From the NCBI RefSeq assembly GCF_022012295.1, contig NZ_JAKLTN010000001.1, positions 434,001 through 498,000 of the forward strand: a stretch of 64,000 bases of DNA, in the 5' to 3' direction. Position numbers and translations under genes: made by a program. Positions 62,537-64,000 of the stretch are shown piece after piece. Position 1 is the first letter of the stretch; every line of letters starts with the position of its first letter. The stretch comes from Dechloromonas hankyongensis (lineage in GTDB: Bacteria; Pseudomonadota; Gammaproteobacteria; Burkholderiales; Rhodocyclaceae). A model generated the notes under the pieces. That model was not told the origin of the DNA. It did no database searches and saw nothing but the letters and a program-made list of their open reading frames with translations.

Positions 62537-63697
62537 CAGTGAGAGAAAGGCGGCCCGGTAAGCCGCCGCGGTCGTCCAGCCTTGCGCCTGCAGGCCGTCG
62601 ACGAAGCCGCCGATGCCCCACTGCAGGCCGAAGGCGCCGACGAAGACCATCAGGTTCAGCGCCGTGTTGGCGCGTCCCGACAGCGCCGTCGGGAAGGCCT
62701 GGGCGACCAGCGAATAGGAAATGTTGGACAGCGAGAAGCAGATGCCGAGCAGCGGCCACAGCAGGTCGCCGGCGACGCCGGGGAACAGGCCGATCAGGGC
62801 GAAACTGCCGAGGGCGGCGGACATCGCGCCGCGATAGACGTGTTCCAGCTTGACGCCGCGGTGCACCAGCCGGGTGGCGAAGAATCCCATGACCAGGAAG
62901 CCGGCCAGCATGGCGCCGCTGATCCAGGTCAGGCGGAGCGCGACGGCGGAGCGCTCCATGTCTTCCTGCACCATCATCCAGCGCGACGCCCACAGGCCCT
63001 GCACGGCCATGAAACCGCCGGTCATCAGCAGGCCCATCGGCGCGTAGCGCCAGAAATGGCGGCTCGAGAATACCTCGCGGACGCCGGCCAGCTGCTCGGC
63101 GAAACCGGCGCGCTTGTGGTCGCCATGCGCATCGGGTACGCGCCACCAGATGAGGGCGGCGACCAGCACGGTGGCAACGGCCAGGCCGAGGGCGATGACG
63201 CGCCAACTGGTGAAGCCGATGGCGAATTCCAGCGGCTTGGACGCGGCGAGGGCGCCGAGGCCGCCGGACGCCATCATCCAGCCGGTCAGCGATGCCTGCC
63301 GTTCGGGCGGGAACCACAGCGCAAAGGCCTTGAACGAGGCCATCAGGCAGGCCGAAACGCCGAGGCCGATCAGGGCGCGGCCGATGGCCAGGCCGCCCAG
63401 CGTATCGGACAGCGCAAAGATGGCGACGCCGCTACCGGCCACCAGCAGCAGCGCGGACTCGACCCGGCGCGGGCCGTAGCGGTCGAGCAGCATGCCGAGC
63501 GGCAGCTGGGCGGCGGCGAAGGCGAGGAAATAGGTGCTGGTCAGCAGGCCGAGGGCATTGTCAGGGAGGTCCAGTTCGCGCGCCAGCACCGGCCCGATGA
63601 CGGCATTGACGGTGCGGAACAGGTAGGACAGGAAGTAGCCGGCCGCAAAAGGCAGGAACAGCCTGAGCCAGCCGGCCGGGGGCGGGGCATAACTCAC
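62480..63697 (-). CDS. Major facilitator superfamily transporter
   Basis: A 405-residue inner-membrane protein with about 12 hydrophobic helices. The MFS loop 2-3 motif is present as GMLLDRYGPRRVESALLL, and helix 4-5 contains GRALIGLGVSACLMASFKAF. The N-terminus GYFLSYLFRTVNAVIGPVLARELDLPDNALGLL resembles organic-anion/nitrate-type or hexuronate-type porters. Substrate unknown. The start is GTG 63697 in a GTGA overlap with the MOSC gene stop; the frame is open 57 codons further but would overlap that gene. Confidence 0.88.
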   Translation of the reverse strand: MSYAPPPAGWLRLFLPFAAGYFLSYLFRTVNAVIGPVLARELDLPDNALGLLTSTYFLAFAAAQLPLGMLLDRYGPRRVESALLLVAGSGVAIFALSDTLGGLAIGRALIGLGVSACLMASFKAFALWFPPERQASLTGWMMASGGLGALAASKPLEFAIGFTSWRVIALGLAVATVLVAALIWWRVPDAHGDHKRAGFAEQLAGVREVFSSRHFWRYAPMGLLMTGGFMAVQGLWASRWMMVQEDMERSAVALRLTWISGAMLAGFLVMGFFATRLVHRGVKLEHVYRGAMSAALGSFALIGLFPGVAGDLLWPLLGICFSLSNISYSLVAQAFPTALSGRANTALNLMVFVGAFGLQWGIGGFVDGLQAQGWTTAAAYRAAFLSLLGAQALALVWFWLPARRS

Positions 63698-64000
63698 GGC
63701 TGCTCCGGTTTGGTGTGGAAGGTCTTGACCGCGGGTGGTGCCTCGTTGGCATGCTGGCGCAGCCAATCCAGCCGCTTGACGATTTTCTCCCGCCAGTTGT
63801 CGGCTATCCCGGGCGAGGCGGCCAGCTTTTCCAGGTCGGCCAGCGGCGGGCGGTGTTCCTGCCAGCACAGCATGGCCTCGGCCAGCGTATAGGCGGTAGG
63901 GTCGCTCTGTTCGAGCAGCAGTTCGTCGTCCAGATTGACCGTGCCGGGGGTCAGCACACGCCAGTACCAGCCGGTCAGCCGCTGTTCGGCGATGAATTGC
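63694..64000 (-). CDS. MOSC-domain protein (YiiM-like), C-terminal fragment
   Basis: The gene enters from the right edge; only about 101 C-terminal codons are present. The visible part, QRLTGWYWRVLTPGTVNLDDE, matches the end of a MOSC domain followed by the YiiM-type helical tail (LADLEKLAASPGIADNWREKIVKRLDWL). MOSC proteins bind or transfer sulphur, often in molybdenum-dependent reduction of hydroxylated compounds. The stop overlaps the MFS start, so the two genes form an operon. Confidence 0.8.
   Translation of the reverse strand, partial: QFIAEQRLTGWYWRVLTPGTVNLDDELLLEQSDPTAYTLAEAMLCWQEHRPPLADLEKLAASPGIADNWREKIVKRLDWLRQHANEAPPAVKTFHTKPEQP

Overview
The window looks like a chromosomal segment around the replication origin of a GC-rich betaproteobacterium, most likely a Rhodocyclales member (Azonexus/Dechloromonas-like). 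This placement is inferred from the block mnmE-yidC-yidD-rnpA-rpmH / dnaA-dnaN-gyrB without recF, the block def-fmt-htpX-rsmB-DUF4390-ntrY-ntrX, the proteobacterial GshA type and an aryl-polyene-type pigment operon. No rRNA, tRNA, insertion sequence, prophage or CRISPR array was seen.

Layout. 1-6484 (minus strand): the distal part of a tightly coupled operon, read from right to left: B12-binding radical SAM enzyme, BamE-like lipoprotein, flavin halogenase-like protein, FkbO/XanB2-type chorismatase, MipA/OmpV outer-membrane protein, lysophospholipid-type acyltransferase, glycosyltransferase (cut by the window edge). It resembles the end of a xanthomonadin/aryl-polyene locus. 6726-7340: DUF2726 gene. 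7341-7599: AT-rich stretch with a cluster of DnaA-box-like 9-mers. 7600-11360 (minus): mnmE, yidC, yidD, rnpA, rpmH. 11596-16864 (plus): dnaA, dnaN, gyrB, with exact DnaA boxes in both flanking gaps. 17158-20873: two small genes, an AcoR-type sigma-54 activator and dtd. 20879-27198 (minus): Sir2 protein, an HD-GYP response regulator and a 1430-residue hybrid kinase. 27576-31070 (plus): two adjacent genes of unknown function, the best candidate here for an undescribed system. 31177-34513 (minus): apbE, gshB, gshA. 34662-36284: ABC-F gene ybiT. 36404-38881 (minus): a lower-GC ATP-grasp gene and two small genes. 38905-40523: pseudouridine synthase and oxyR. 40592-48928 (minus): hemerythrin-PAS hybrid kinase, topB, dprA, LysM protein. 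49073-59218 (mostly plus): def, fmt, htpX, (speD and an S1/P1 nuclease on minus), rsmB, DUF4390, ntrY, ntrX, hemE. 59495-62536: priA and a metal-binding-loop protein. 62480-64000 (minus): MFS transporter and the end of a MOSC protein.

How it fits together. Three 16-bp parS-like palindromes lie at 2734, 14364 and 40524, as expected for a ParB-organised origin domain; the middle one occupies the ribosome-binding region of gyrB. Exact DnaA boxes occur at 7420, 11446, 13159, 59246 and 59423, the last two upstream of priA. Genes to the left of dnaA are mostly on minus and those from dnaA to gyrB are on plus, which fits bidirectional replication from near 7.3-13.2 kb. Housekeeping pathways visible are replication initiation and restart, membrane-protein insertion, tRNA and rRNA modification, formyl-Met processing, glutathione synthesis with OxyR redox control, haem synthesis, and nitrogen-type two-component signalling whose NtrX regulator appears to have lost the ATPase motifs.
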